The position numbers and the translations under genes are program-made. Positions 16,561 through 24,678 of a stretch of DNA of 64,000 nucleotides are shown here, in pieces. The notes under the pieces are model-generated. The model was not told where the DNA came from. It saw only the letters and a list, made by a program, of their open reading frames with translations, and ran no database searches. Location of the stretch: assembly GCA_963676435.2 (NCBI GenBank), contig CAXXOZ010000009.1, forward strand, positions 62,001-126,000, read 5' to 3'. The DNA comes from CAXXOZ01 sp963676435. GTDB lineage: Bacteria > Bacillota > Clostridia > Lachnospirales > Lachnospiraceae. The first letter of the stretch is position 1. Each line of letters opens with the position of its first letter.

Positions 16561-17352
16561 ATGTCAATGGATAAAAATTTTGTAAATAACTTGTTTGACG
16601 TTAAAGGGAAAGTTGCCCTTATAACTGGAGGAACAGGAGCATTAGGAAAAGCTGTTGCAAAAGGATACGGACTTGCAGGAATGAAAGTTATGATTACAGG
16701 CCGTAGCGAAGATAAAAACAAAGCAACTTGTGAAGAATTAGCTAAAGAAGGAATTGACTGTGGTTATACTACAGGAGATCCTGCGGTTGAAGCAGATGTA
16801 GTGAGAAACGTAAAAGAAACTTTAGAAAAGTATGGTGAAATAAATGTTCTTGTAACTGCAGCTGGATTTAACAAAGCTCAGCCGATTCTTGAACAGGATT
16901 TAGCAACATGGAAAAAAATAATGGACTCAGATGTTCAGGGTACATGGTTATTCTGTAAATACGTTGGAGAAGAAATGGTAAAACAAGGAAAAGGCGGAAA
17001 AGTAATTCTTGTTTCATCAGCACGTTCAAAAATGGGTATGGTTGGTTATACAGGTTATTCAACAGCTAAAGCTGGTATTGACCTTATGGCTCAGTCACTT
17101 GCTTGTGAATGGACAGCAAAATATGGTATTAATGTTAATACAATTAACCCAACAGTATTCCGTTCAGACTTAACTGAATGGATGTTTGATCCAGAAAGTG
17201 AAGTTTACAAAAACTTCCTAAGACGTTTACCAATAGGTCGTCTTGGTGAACCAGAAGATTTTGTTGGACCATGTTTATTCCTTGCTTCTAGCGCAAGTGA
17301 TTTCATGACAGGTGCTAACGTAGCTACAGAAGGTGGATACTGGGCTAACTAA
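16561..17352 (+). CDS. SDR-family reductase, probable phloroglucinol reductase
   Basis: A 263-residue short-chain dehydrogenase. The start is ATG at 16561 (a second ATG six bases on is possible) after AAGGAGGAATAG. The nucleotide motif TGGTGALG is at residues 22-29, and Arg48 after the second strand ('ITGRSED') suggests NADPH. The catalytic set is Ser152/153, Tyr166 and Lys170 ('YTGYSTAK'). The known pathway begins with NADPH reduction of phloroglucinol to dihydrophloroglucinol by an SDR. Next to a cyclase-family hydrolase, a hydroxyacid dehydrogenase and a keto-acid cleavage enzyme, this is the best candidate. The family call is firm; the substrate is inferred from the cluster. Confidence 0.82.
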   Translation: MSMDKNFVNNLFDVKGKVALITGGTGALGKAVAKGYGLAGMKVMITGRSEDKNKATCEELAKEGIDCGYTTGDPAVEADVVRNVKETLEKYGEINVLVTAAGFNKAQPILEQDLATWKKIMDSDVQGTWLFCKYVGEEMVKQGKGGKVILVSSARSKMGMVGYTGYSTAKAGIDLMAQSLACEWTAKYGINVNTINPTVFRSDLTEWMFDPESEVYKNFLRRLPIGRLGEPEDFVGPCLFLASSASDFMTGANVATEGGYWAN

Positions 17353-17410
17353 TTTGTTGTTAGTAAATGATTAAATTATTTAACAATAAAATCAATTGGA
17401 GAATATTAAT

Positions 17411-18340
17411 ATGAATGAGATAAAAAATGTCGTTATCTGCGGAGCAGGTATGATGGGAAAAGGACTTGCACAGATTTTTTCAGGATGCGAAGGCATACAT
17501 GTAACAGTTCAAAACAGACGTGATCGTCAAGTTCATGAGTCAGTAAAAGAAAATCTTGAACAGTTAAGAGATAAAGGTGTTATTACTGATGAAGAAATCG
17601 AAGCAAGACTTTCAAGAATTACATTTACACTTGATAAATTCGGTGAAGAAATGAAAAATGCTGACCTTGTAATTGAATGTGTGGCAGAAGAAATGGCAAC
17701 AAAACAGGACTTATTTGCTGAACTTGAAGATGTTGTTCGCCCAGATTGTATTTTTGCAACAAATACATCAGTTATGAGTGTTACAGAAATCGCTTCTAAA
17801 TGTAAAAAAAGAGACAGAGTAGTTGGAGCACACTTCTGGAATCCAGCATTCCTTATACCTTTAGTAGAGGTTGTTAAAACAGAAGAAACTTCAGATGAAG
17901 CTATTCAGATGACTATGGATGTTTTAACAAAAGTTGGTAAAAAACCTGTTCTTTGTAAAAAAGACGTTCCAGGATTTATTGCTAATAGAATGCAGCATGC
18001 TTTATGGCGTGAAGCAATTTCTATAGTGGAAAACGGAATAGCTGATGCTAAAACTGTTGATGATGCTGTAAAATACAGTTTTGGTTTAAGACTTCCTCAG
18101 TTAGCACCTATGGAAAACTCTGACATGGTTGGATTACAGTTGACTTATAATATTCACGAGTATGTTTTAAAACATCTTGAAGATTCACATGAGCCTTCAC
18201 CTTTATTGAAAGAATATATGGCACAAGGTAAAATGGGATTTTCTTCAGGAGAAGGATTCCAGAAATGGTCTGAAGAAGACATTGCGAATTCTAAAAAAGG
18301 ATTAAACGAATACCTTATCAAAATGATATATGGTGTTTAA
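17411..18340 (+). CDS. 3-hydroxyacyl-CoA dehydrogenase-like protein, probable 3-hydroxy-5-oxohexanoate dehydrogenase
   Basis: A 309-residue NAD-dependent dehydrogenase, start ATG at 17411 with TTGGAG upstream. GAGMMG at residues 11-16 starts the Rossmann domain; His141 and Asn144 in 'GAHFWNPAFLIPLVEVV' are the catalytic pair. The C-terminal domain has 'PGFIANRMQHALWREAISIVENGIA' and 'FGLRLPQLAPMENSDMVGL'. The family also includes enzymes for free hydroxyacids such as carnitine dehydrogenase. Here the likely reaction is oxidation of 3-hydroxy-5-oxohexanoate to triacetate (3,5-dioxohexanoate), feeding the cleavage enzyme two genes on. Confidence 0.8.
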   Translation: MNEIKNVVICGAGMMGKGLAQIFSGCEGIHVTVQNRRDRQVHESVKENLEQLRDKGVITDEEIEARLSRITFTLDKFGEEMKNADLVIECVAEEMATKQDLFAELEDVVRPDCIFATNTSVMSVTEIASKCKKRDRVVGAHFWNPAFLIPLVEVVKTEETSDEAIQMTMDVLTKVGKKPVLCKKDVPGFIANRMQHALWREAISIVENGIADAKTVDDAVKYSFGLRLPQLAPMENSDMVGLQLTYNIHEYVLKHLEDSHEPSPLLKEYMAQGKMGFSSGEGFQKWSEEDIANSKKGLNEYLIKMIYGV

Positions 18341-18403
18341 TTATAAAATTGAATAGAAACAAAAAACAAAATTATTATTTTATTTTTACGGAGGACTTTA
18401 AAA

Positions 18404-19354
18404 ATGGGAAAAAAAGTATTTGTAGACCTATCACATCCATTCAGCGCGGAGATTCCACGTTGGCCATATTTTGACAAACCAGTTATTGATGCTAAGCACT
18501 CAATGGCAAAAGGAGGAGTATTAACACAGTACATCGGATGTACAATGCATACAGGAACTCACTGTGATGCTCCACGTCACGTTATGGAAAAAGAATTTGA
18601 TGGAAAAAGAGCTCGTTACACTCATGAAATGGCAGTAGACGCTTACACAGGTGATGCTATCTGTCTTGAAATCGAATGTGAAGACTGGGAACTTATCACT
18701 GATAAACATCTTGATGCTGCTTGTGAAAAAGCTGGAATCAAACAGGAAGAATTAGAAGGAATGATTGTTTGTCTTAACACAGGAATGCACCGTAAATTCG
18801 ATGATTCAAGAGACTACTATCACTATTCATGTGGAACAGGTGTAGAAGCTGGAAAATGGTTTGTTAAAAACAAAATTAAATGTGTAGCTATGGACAGCCA
18901 GGCTCTTGATCACCCACTTCATACAGCTATGGGTAACAATGGTATGACACGTATGAACTTACTTGGAAATTCTGGAAGACCTATTACAGAAGAATTCATC
19001 GAAAAATTTGGTGAAGAAGCATATGCTGAATTTGACAAAGAATTATACATCAAACTTCATGGACAGGCTGCTTACGATGAAAAATTCGGAGAATTAGAAG
19101 CAATCGGATGTTGGGGAACTTGGGAACCTTGTCACAAAACTATGTTAGGAAATGGAATCGTAGGTGTTGAAAACCTTGGTGGAAATTTAGACATGGTATC
19201 AGGAAAACGTTTCAGATTCTACTGCTTCCCAATCAGATGGTACATGGGAGATGGATCTATGGCTCGTTGTGTAGCTGAAATTGATGAAGACGATATGAAT
19301 GATGTTCCAGAAAGAACTTACCTTTATGGTGGAACAGGTTGCGAAACTAGATAA
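18404..19354 (+). CDS. Cyclase-family (PF04199) metal hydrolase, probable dihydrophloroglucinol cyclohydrolase
   Basis: A 316-residue protein, start ATG after ACGGAGGAC. The metal-binding HxGTHxDxPxH signature is at residues 49-59 ('MHTGTHCDAPRHVM'), as in kynurenine formamidase and isatin hydrolase; further conserved parts are 'VCLNTGMHRKF' and 'AMDSQALDHPLHTAMG'. Family members hydrolyse C-N or C-C bonds next to a carbonyl. In the phloroglucinol pathway this family opens dihydrophloroglucinol to 3-hydroxy-5-oxohexanoate. The assignment rests on family plus neighbours. Confidence 0.82.
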   Translation: MGKKVFVDLSHPFSAEIPRWPYFDKPVIDAKHSMAKGGVLTQYIGCTMHTGTHCDAPRHVMEKEFDGKRARYTHEMAVDAYTGDAICLEIECEDWELITDKHLDAACEKAGIKQEELEGMIVCLNTGMHRKFDDSRDYYHYSCGTGVEAGKWFVKNKIKCVAMDSQALDHPLHTAMGNNGMTRMNLLGNSGRPITEEFIEKFGEEAYAEFDKELYIKLHGQAAYDEKFGELEAIGCWGTWEPCHKTMLGNGIVGVENLGGNLDMVSGKRFRFYCFPIRWYMGDGSMARCVAEIDEDDMNDVPERTYLYGGTGCETR

Positions 19355-19391
19355 GTTGAACACATAAAAATTAATAATTGATAGAATTAAA

Positions 19392-19428
19392 TAAACGATA
19401 GATTGTACCTTGTACACTCTATCGTTTA
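19392..19428 (+). other. Long hairpin within the operon, between the cyclohydrolase and cleavage-enzyme genes
   Basis: An 11-bp stem, one mismatch and 5 further pairs (19392-19408 with 19412-19428) close on a three-base loop. There is no T-run after it, so it is more likely an RNA-processing or stability element than a full terminator. A 12-codon open frame with a weak ribosome site (19451-19489) lies between it and the next gene. Confidence 0.55.
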
Positions 19429-19515
19429 TACTAAGAAGGAAATTTTGAAAATGATGTCGGTAATTCCGATACCTATATATAAAAATTAACAACGTATTAT
19501 CGAAAGGAGATAATT

Positions 19516-20376
19516 ATGAGTGATTTAAAAAACAAAACTATATTAACAGTTGCATGTACAGGTGCATGGCCTAAAAAAGAGGATACACCATATATTCCAA
19601 TAACACCAGAAGAAGAAGCAGAAGAAATTATCAAATGTTGTGAAGCTGGTGCTTCTATAGCGCATATTCATGTTAGAGATCCAGAAACATTTGGAGCATC
19701 TATGGACTTTGATCAGTTTGCAAAAACTGTAGAAATTGTTCGTGCTAATTGTGATATTGTTATAAACCTTACAACATCAGGTGGACTTGGATGGCCAGAT
19801 GATTTAAGAATGAAACCTTTCATGGAATTAAGACCAGAAATTTCATCATATGACTGTGGTACAATGAACTGGCAGGATAATGCTATTTTTGAAAATAGCC
19901 CACAGTTCCTTGAAAAACTAGGATTTAAAATGCAGGAATGCAATGTAAAACCTGAAATTGAAATATTTGATATGGGTATGGTTGAAAATGCTGCTCGTTT
20001 AGTAAAAAAAGGTGCTTTAGTTGGAAAACAGCACTTCCAGTTCGTTCTTGGTGTATTAGGTGGAATGGCAGCTACTCCAGAAAACTTATATAAATTAGTT
20101 GATTATGCTGAACAACTTCACCCAGGATGTACATGGGGAGCTTTAGGATGTGGTAAAGGACATCTTCCAGTTATGATGGCAGCTATGGCTAGAGATGGAC
20201 ATTTAAGAGTTGGTATGGAAGATAACATCATGTACAGAAAAGGACAGCTTGCAAAATCTAATGTTGAATTTGTTGAAAGAACAAAGAGAATGTTAGCAGA
20301 AGTAGATAAAGAAATTGCTACACCAGATGAAGCAAGAGAAATCTTAGATTTAAAAAATTGTAACACAAAAAAATAG
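19516..20376 (+). CDS. Beta-keto-acid cleavage enzyme (BKACE), probable triacetate acetoacetate-lyase
   Basis: A 286-residue BKACE-family (DUF849) barrel, start ATG after GAAAGGAG. Zinc ligands His50 and His52 lie in 'AHIHVRDPET', with the later 'GCGKGHLPVMMAAMARDGHLRVGMEDN' segment carrying the remaining ligand and CoA site. The family adds acetyl-CoA to a beta-keto acid, giving acetoacetate and a new CoA ester. With triacetate (3,5-dioxohexanoate) the products would be acetoacetate and acetoacetyl-CoA, exactly what the following CoA-transferase and thiolase use. Lysine-fermentation and carnitine roles were considered and fit the neighbours less well. Confidence 0.85.
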   Translation: MSDLKNKTILTVACTGAWPKKEDTPYIPITPEEEAEEIIKCCEAGASIAHIHVRDPETFGASMDFDQFAKTVEIVRANCDIVINLTTSGGLGWPDDLRMKPFMELRPEISSYDCGTMNWQDNAIFENSPQFLEKLGFKMQECNVKPEIEIFDMGMVENAARLVKKGALVGKQHFQFVLGVLGGMAATPENLYKLVDYAEQLHPGCTWGALGCGKGHLPVMMAAMARDGHLRVGMEDNIMYRKGQLAKSNVEFVERTKRMLAEVDKEIATPDEAREILDLKNCNTKK

Positions 20377-20424
20377 TATTCACTAAAAAGTTATATTAGA
20401 AATAACTTTTGACAGGAGGACAAA

Positions 20425-21606
20425 ATGAAAGAAGTAGTAATAGTAAGTGCTTGCAGAACAGCTTTAGGAAGTTATGGTGGTTCGTTGAAAGATGTTCCAG
20501 CTTCAGAATTGGGAGCGATTGTTGTAAAAGAAGCTGTTAATAGAGCAGGAATTAAACCAGAACAGGTTGATGAAGTGGTTTTTGGAAATGTTCTTCAGGC
20601 TGGATTAGGACAAAATATAGCGCGCCAGGTATCTATCAAAGCAGGACTTCCAATAGAGACTACAGCATATACAATTAACATTGTTTGTGCGTCAGGTCTT
20701 AAGTCTGTTGCGTTAGCCGCTTCTACAATAAAATCAGGGGATGCGGATATTATTGTATGTGGTGGTACTGAAAACATGAGTGCAGCGCCTTACGCTGTTC
20801 CTACTGCTCGTTGGGGAGCAAGAATGAATAATGTTCAAATGATTGACGTAGCTGTAAATGATGGACTTTGGGATGCTTTTAATAATATCCACATGGGTAT
20901 GACAGCGGAAAATATTGCTGAACAGTATAATTTAACTAGAGAAATGCAAGATGAATTTGCTGTTAGAAGTCAAAACAGAGCAGAAGCTGCAGTTACATCA
21001 GGAAGATTTAAAGATGAAATAGTTCCAGTTGAAATTCCACAAAGAAAAGGTGATCCTGTAATCTTTGATACAGATGAATTCCCTAAATTTGGATCAACTA
21101 TGGAAAAAGTATCAAAATTAAAGCCTGCATTTAAGAGAGATGGTGGTACTGTTACAGCAGCAAACGCATCAGGAATAAATGATGGGGCAGCAGCATTTGT
21201 TGTTATGTCTAAAGAAAAAGCAGACGAATTAGGAATTAAGCCAATGGCTAAAATAGTTTCTTATGCAACAGGTGGTGTAGATCCTAAAGTTATGGGACTT
21301 GGTCCGATACCTGCAACTCAAAAAGCTTTAGCAAAAGCAGATATGGAAGTTAAGGATTTAGATTTAGTTGAATCAAATGAAGCTTTTGCAGCTCAGTCAT
21401 TAGCTGTTGCTCAGGATTTAGGTTTTGATATGGACAAAACTAATGTAAATGGTGGCGCAATAGCAATTGGGCACCCAATCGGATCATCAGGAGGCAGAAT
21501 CCTTGTAACTTTACTTCACGAAATGGAAAAAAGAGATGCAAAAACTGGTTTAGCTACTCTTTGTATCGGTGGAGGACAGGGTCAGGCGTTAATAGTTGAA
21601 AGATAA
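20425..21606 (+). CDS. atoB: Acetyl-CoA acetyltransferase (thiolase)
   Basis: A 393-residue biosynthetic-type thiolase, start ATG after ACAGGAGGAC. The acyl-carrying Cys is in 'NIVCASGLKSV' near residue 88, the catalytic His in 'GGAIAIGHPIGSSGGRI' near 350, and the second Cys in 'TLCIGGGQG' near 380. It splits acetoacetyl-CoA to two acetyl-CoA at the end of the ring-degradation route. It lies between the cleavage enzyme and CoA-transferase genes. Confidence 0.94.
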   Translation: MKEVVIVSACRTALGSYGGSLKDVPASELGAIVVKEAVNRAGIKPEQVDEVVFGNVLQAGLGQNIARQVSIKAGLPIETTAYTINIVCASGLKSVALAASTIKSGDADIIVCGGTENMSAAPYAVPTARWGARMNNVQMIDVAVNDGLWDAFNNIHMGMTAENIAEQYNLTREMQDEFAVRSQNRAEAAVTSGRFKDEIVPVEIPQRKGDPVIFDTDEFPKFGSTMEKVSKLKPAFKRDGGTVTAANASGINDGAAAFVVMSKEKADELGIKPMAKIVSYATGGVDPKVMGLGPIPATQKALAKADMEVKDLDLVESNEAFAAQSLAVAQDLGFDMDKTNVNGGAIAIGHPIGSSGGRILVTLLHEMEKRDAKTGLATLCIGGGQGQALIVER

Positions 21607-21636
21607 TCTGATTAATTGGAAAGGCTTGGTTATAAA

Positions 21637-22302
21637 ATGAAAAATAAAATTATAACTGCTGAAGTTGCAGCAGATATGGTTAAAGACGGATCCAGCGTTA
21701 TGATAGGAGGATTTATGTCAGTAGGAACCCCTGAGAACATTATGGATGCATTAGTGAAAAAAGGAGTTAAAGATTTAACCATAATTGCAAACGATGCAGG
21801 AACGGGTGGAGAAAATCCAACAGGTATCGGTAAACTTGTAAGTAATGGACAGGTTAAAAAATTAATTGTTTCACATATAGGTTTGAATAAAGATGTTGCA
21901 GCATTAATGCATGACAAACGTATTGAAGTTCAGTTAGTACCTCAGGGAACATTGGCTGAACAGATAAGAGCAGGTGGGGCAGGACTAGGAGGAGTTTTGA
22001 CTCCTACAGGTGTTGGTACAGAAGTTGCTGAAGGAAAACAAGTGTTAAACTTAAATGGTAAGGATTATATTCTTGAAATGCCTTTGAAAGCAGACGTTGC
22101 ATTAATAAGAGGAAGTATTGTTGATAAAGCGGGTAATGTTTATTATCATGAAACAACAAGAAACTTTAATACAGTAATGGCTACAGCTGCAGAACTTGTT
22201 ATAGTCGGTGCGGAAAAAGTTGTTGAACTTGATGAACTTGATCCAAACTGTGTAATGACTCCAAAAGTTTTTGTAGATTATATTTCAGGAGGTGAGTATT
22301 AA
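21637..22302 (+). CDS. atoD: Acetoacetate CoA-transferase subunit A
   Basis: A 221-residue alpha subunit. I chose ATG at 21637; an in-frame TTG 21 bases upstream is less likely. The family pattern is clear: 'VKDGSSVMIGGFMSVGTPENIMDAL', 'ANDAGTGGENPTGIGKL', 'LVPQGTLAEQIRAGGAGLGGVLTPTGVGT'. With the beta subunit it moves CoA between acetyl-CoA or butyryl-CoA and acetoacetate, activating the acetoacetate set free by the cleavage enzyme. It ends one base before the next start codon. Confidence 0.93.
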   Translation: MKNKIITAEVAADMVKDGSSVMIGGFMSVGTPENIMDALVKKGVKDLTIIANDAGTGGENPTGIGKLVSNGQVKKLIVSHIGLNKDVAALMHDKRIEVQLVPQGTLAEQIRAGGAGLGGVLTPTGVGTEVAEGKQVLNLNGKDYILEMPLKADVALIRGSIVDKAGNVYYHETTRNFNTVMATAAELVIVGAEKVVELDELDPNCVMTPKVFVDYISGGEY

Positions 22303-22303
22303 T

Positions 22304-22963
22304 ATGGCATCTGAAAAAGAAATTATAGCTCATAGAATTGCACAGGAATTAAAAGATGGAGATATTGTTAATCTTGGGATAGGACTTCCTACATTAGTTG
22401 CAAATTATCTTCCAGATGATGTACATATTATTCTTCAGTCAGAAAATGGTATAATCGGAATGGGAGCATTAGCTGAAAAAGGGAAAGAAGATAAAGACTT
22501 AATAAATGCTGGTAATCAGCATGTTACTGTTCTGCCAGGAGCAGCATATTTTGATAGTGCTACTTCGTTTGGAATAATACGTGGAGGACATGTTGATGCA
22601 ACGGTTCTTGGAGCATTACAGGTTGATGAAGAAGGAACTTTGGCAAGCCACATAGTACCAGGTAAAATGGTATCTGGTATGGGCGGAGCAATGGACTTAG
22701 TAGCAGGAGCTAAAAAAGTAATTATTGGTACACTTCATACACAGAAGGGTACACCGAAAATTCTTAAAAAAATCACACTTCCTGCAACTGCAGTTAAAAG
22801 AGTAAGCTTAATTGTTACAGAACTTGCGGTTATAGAAGTTACACCAAAAGGATTGGTATTAAGAGAAATTGCACCAACTACTACAATCGAAGAAGTGAAA
22901 AAACTTACAGAAGCTGATTTGATTATTGAAGGTGATGTAAAAACAATGCCTTATTTAGATTAA
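22304..22963 (+). CDS. atoA: Acetoacetate CoA-transferase subunit B
   Basis: A 219-residue beta subunit, start ATG at 22304 with AGGAGG inside the end of subunit A. The catalytic Glu is in 'LQSENGIIGMG', and 'GAAYFDSATSFGIIRGGHVDATVLGALQVDEEG' is the family hallmark. It is the last gene of the operon. The operon terminator after it is one of two copies flanking the inserted IS1182-type element. Confidence 0.93.
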   Translation: MASEKEIIAHRIAQELKDGDIVNLGIGLPTLVANYLPDDVHIILQSENGIIGMGALAEKGKEDKDLINAGNQHVTVLPGAAYFDSATSFGIIRGGHVDATVLGALQVDEEGTLASHIVPGKMVSGMGGAMDLVAGAKKVIIGTLHTQKGTPKILKKITLPATAVKRVSLIVTELAVIEVTPKGLVLREIAPTTTIEEVKKLTEADLIIEGDVKTMPYLD

Positions 22964-22978
22964 TTATAAATTAATGAA

Positions 22979-23007
22979 AAAGAACAGGACCTTGCGTCCT
23001 GTTCTTC
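22979..23007 (+). terminator. Operon terminator, left copy of a 29-bp duplication
   Basis: GAACAGGAC pairs with GTCCTGTTC around CTTGC (22982-23004), followed by TTC. The same 29 bases occur directly repeated at 24635-24663 on the other side of the IS, so this copy is also the left target-site duplicate. Confidence 0.85.
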
Positions 23008-23023
23008 CAGAGTGTAGACAAAG

Positions 23024-23048
23024 TCCAGAGCTTTTGCTCTGGATTTTT
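23024..23048 (+). terminator. Inward-facing terminator at the left end of the IS1182-type element
   Basis: TCCAGAGC (23024-23031) pairs with GCTCTGGA (23036-23043) around TTTT and is followed by TTTTT. It would stop transcription entering from the CoA-transferase operon. Confidence 0.75.
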
Positions 23049-23140
23049 CACGTAGAAGAGCCGAAAAAGTCAGTGTTTTAGGGACTTATAGGCTCTTTTA
23101 TGTTATAATTAATATATCAAATATAAGGGTGGAAATGCTT

Positions 23141-24613
23141 ATGATGACGCAGAATGCTGATAAAAAAAGGGAACAGGTGCAGATGTTCTGCATGGACGAC
23201 ATGGTTCCGAAGGAACATCTTCTAAGGCTAATAGATATGGCGATAGACTGGAACTTCATATATTCTCTCGTTGAAGATAAGTACTCATCAGACAAAGGAA
23301 GGCCAAGCATGGATCCAGTAATGCTCATCAAGCTCCCTTTCATCCAGTACCTCTACGGAATAAAAAGCATGAGACAGACGATAAAAGAAATAGAGGTAAA
23401 TGTAGCATATAGATGGTTTTTGGGTTTGGAAATGATGGATAAGGTACCGCATTTTTCAACTTTCGGAAAAAACTATACAAGACGTTTCAAAGATACAGAT
23501 CTCTTTGAACAGATATTCAGTTATATACTTGAACAGTGTTACAAGTTTAAGTTTGTTGATCCCACTGAAGTTTTTGTGGACAGCACTCATGTTAAAGCTT
23601 GTGCCAACAATAAAAAGATGCAGAAAAGAATTGCAAAAGAAGAAGCACTTTTTTATGAGGAGCTTTTAAAGAAAGAAGTAAACAAGGATCGTGAGGAACA
23701 CGGTAAAAAACCTTTAAAAGATAAAAAAGATGATGATACTCCTTCTTCAGGAGGAAGCGGCAAAGAGAATGAAACAAAAGAAATGAAAGAGACTAAGGAA
23801 AGCACTACCGATCCAGAAAGCGGATGGTTCAGGAAAGGCGAACACAAAAATGTTTTTGCTTATGGTGTACAGACAGCATGTGACAAGCACGGATGGATTC
23901 TTGGCTACACTGTCAACAAAGGAAATCTTCACGACAGCCGTACATTTAAAGGTCTCTATGAAAAGATAAAAAATATAGGAATTAAAACTCTTGTTATGGA
24001 TTCAGGATACAGAAGTCCCGCAATTGCAAAGCTTGTGATTGATGATGAGATAAATCCTTTATTACCTTATAAAAGACCTATGACCAAAGATGGATTTTTT
24101 AAAAAAGACGAGTATGTTTATGATGAATATTATGATTGCTATATATGCCCGGAGAATCAAATTCTAAAATACAGTACGACGAACAGAGACGGTTACAGGG
24201 AATATAAAAGCTGTGGAACCATTTGTAGCAACTGCGAACACTTGGAAAAATGTACACATAGTGCCAACCATGTAAAACTTGTAACAAGACATATATGGAA
24301 ACCATATATTGATATATGTGAAGATATAAGAGCGACACTGGGTATGAAGGAACTTTACTCCAAGAGAAAAGAAACAATAGAAAGAATATTTGGAACGGCA
24401 AAAGAAAATCACGGCTTTAGGTATACGCAGATGAAAGGCAGAGCGGCTATGGAAATGAAGGTCGGGCTTACCTTTGCATCTATGAATCTAAAAAAACTGG
24501 CAATGATGAAGCAAAGATTGGGGTATTTCAGACACAAAAATCTTGTTTCTTTTTCAAAAATCAAACTTTTGTTCAATATAAAGAGAAAAATGGCACTAGG
24601 ACTCGCATCCTAG
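23141..24613 (+). CDS. IS1182-family transposase
   Basis: About 490 residues. The best-placed start is ATG at 23141 after AAGGGTGG; GTG at 23129 and ATG at 23135 are in frame. The N-terminal 'DMVPKEHLLRLIDMAIDW' and 'GRPSMDPVMLIKLPFIQYLYGIKSMRQTIKEIEVNVAYRWFLGL' are typical of the family. The DDE core has 'VFVDSTHVKAC', 'LVMDSGYRSPA' and 'RKETIERIFGTAKENHGFRYTQMKGR', and a Lys/Glu-rich insert sits near residues 180-230. The reading frame is intact, so the element may be active. Its stop codon lies inside the right-end hairpin. Confidence 0.93.
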   Translation: MMTQNADKKREQVQMFCMDDMVPKEHLLRLIDMAIDWNFIYSLVEDKYSSDKGRPSMDPVMLIKLPFIQYLYGIKSMRQTIKEIEVNVAYRWFLGLEMMDKVPHFSTFGKNYTRRFKDTDLFEQIFSYILEQCYKFKFVDPTEVFVDSTHVKACANNKKMQKRIAKEEALFYEELLKKEVNKDREEHGKKPLKDKKDDDTPSSGGSGKENETKEMKETKESTTDPESGWFRKGEHKNVFAYGVQTACDKHGWILGYTVNKGNLHDSRTFKGLYEKIKNIGIKTLVMDSGYRSPAIAKLVIDDEINPLLPYKRPMTKDGFFKKDEYVYDEYYDCYICPENQILKYSTTNRDGYREYKSCGTICSNCEHLEKCTHSANHVKLVTRHIWKPYIDICEDIRATLGMKELYSKRKETIERIFGTAKENHGFRYTQMKGRAAMEMKVGLTFASMNLKKLAMMKQRLGYFRHKNLVSFSKIKLLFNIKRKMALGLAS

Positions 24614-24617
24614 TGCC
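24592..24617 (+). terminator. Hairpin at the transposase 3' end
   Basis: GGCACTAGGA (24592-24601) pairs perfectly with 24608-24617 around CTCGCA; the transposase stop codon is within the right arm. A weak T-run follows. Confidence 0.6.
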
Positions 24618-24634
24618 GCTTTGTCTACAGTCTG

Positions 24635-24663
24635 AAAGAACAGGACCTTGCGTCCTGTTCTTC
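24635..24663 (+). repeat. Right copy of the 29-bp duplication (second terminator hairpin)
   Basis: An exact direct repeat of 22979-23007, directly abutting the right inverted repeat of the IS. It contains the full GAACAGGAC/GTCCTGTTC stem-loop followed by TTCTTTT. On the minus strand it may also stop transcription of the lipoprotein gene. Confidence 0.85.
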
Positions 24664-24678
24664 TTTTGGGCTCTATGT

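Larger units (their letters stand above)
23008..24634 (+). mobile_element. IS1182-type insertion sequence, complete
   Basis: The element is 1627 bp with 16-bp terminal inverted repeats, CAGAGTGTAGACAAAG on the left (23008-23023) and CAGACTGTAGACAAAG on the right strand (24619-24634), 15 of 16 matching. It is flanked by a 29-bp exact direct repeat that contains a whole terminator hairpin. Inside, hairpins stand at both ends (23024-23043 and 24592-24617), likely shielding the transposase from outside transcription. It carries one intact transposase gene. Confidence 0.9.

Noticed and set aside
19516..20376. The BKACE gene as the lysine-fermentation enzyme Kce, or as dehydrocarnitine cleavage enzyme.
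   Set aside because: No aminomutase, diaminohexanoate dehydrogenase or ammonia-lyase genes are nearby, and no carnitine or betaine transporter or thioesterase. The SDR and PF04199 neighbours fit phloroglucinol better.
23592..23932. Minus-strand open frames across the IS1182-type transposase and similar opposite-strand frames in other genes.
   Set aside because: They lie wholly within well-supported genes, lack ribosome sites and have low-complexity Phe/Leu/Ser-rich products typical of antisense frames in AT-rich DNA.
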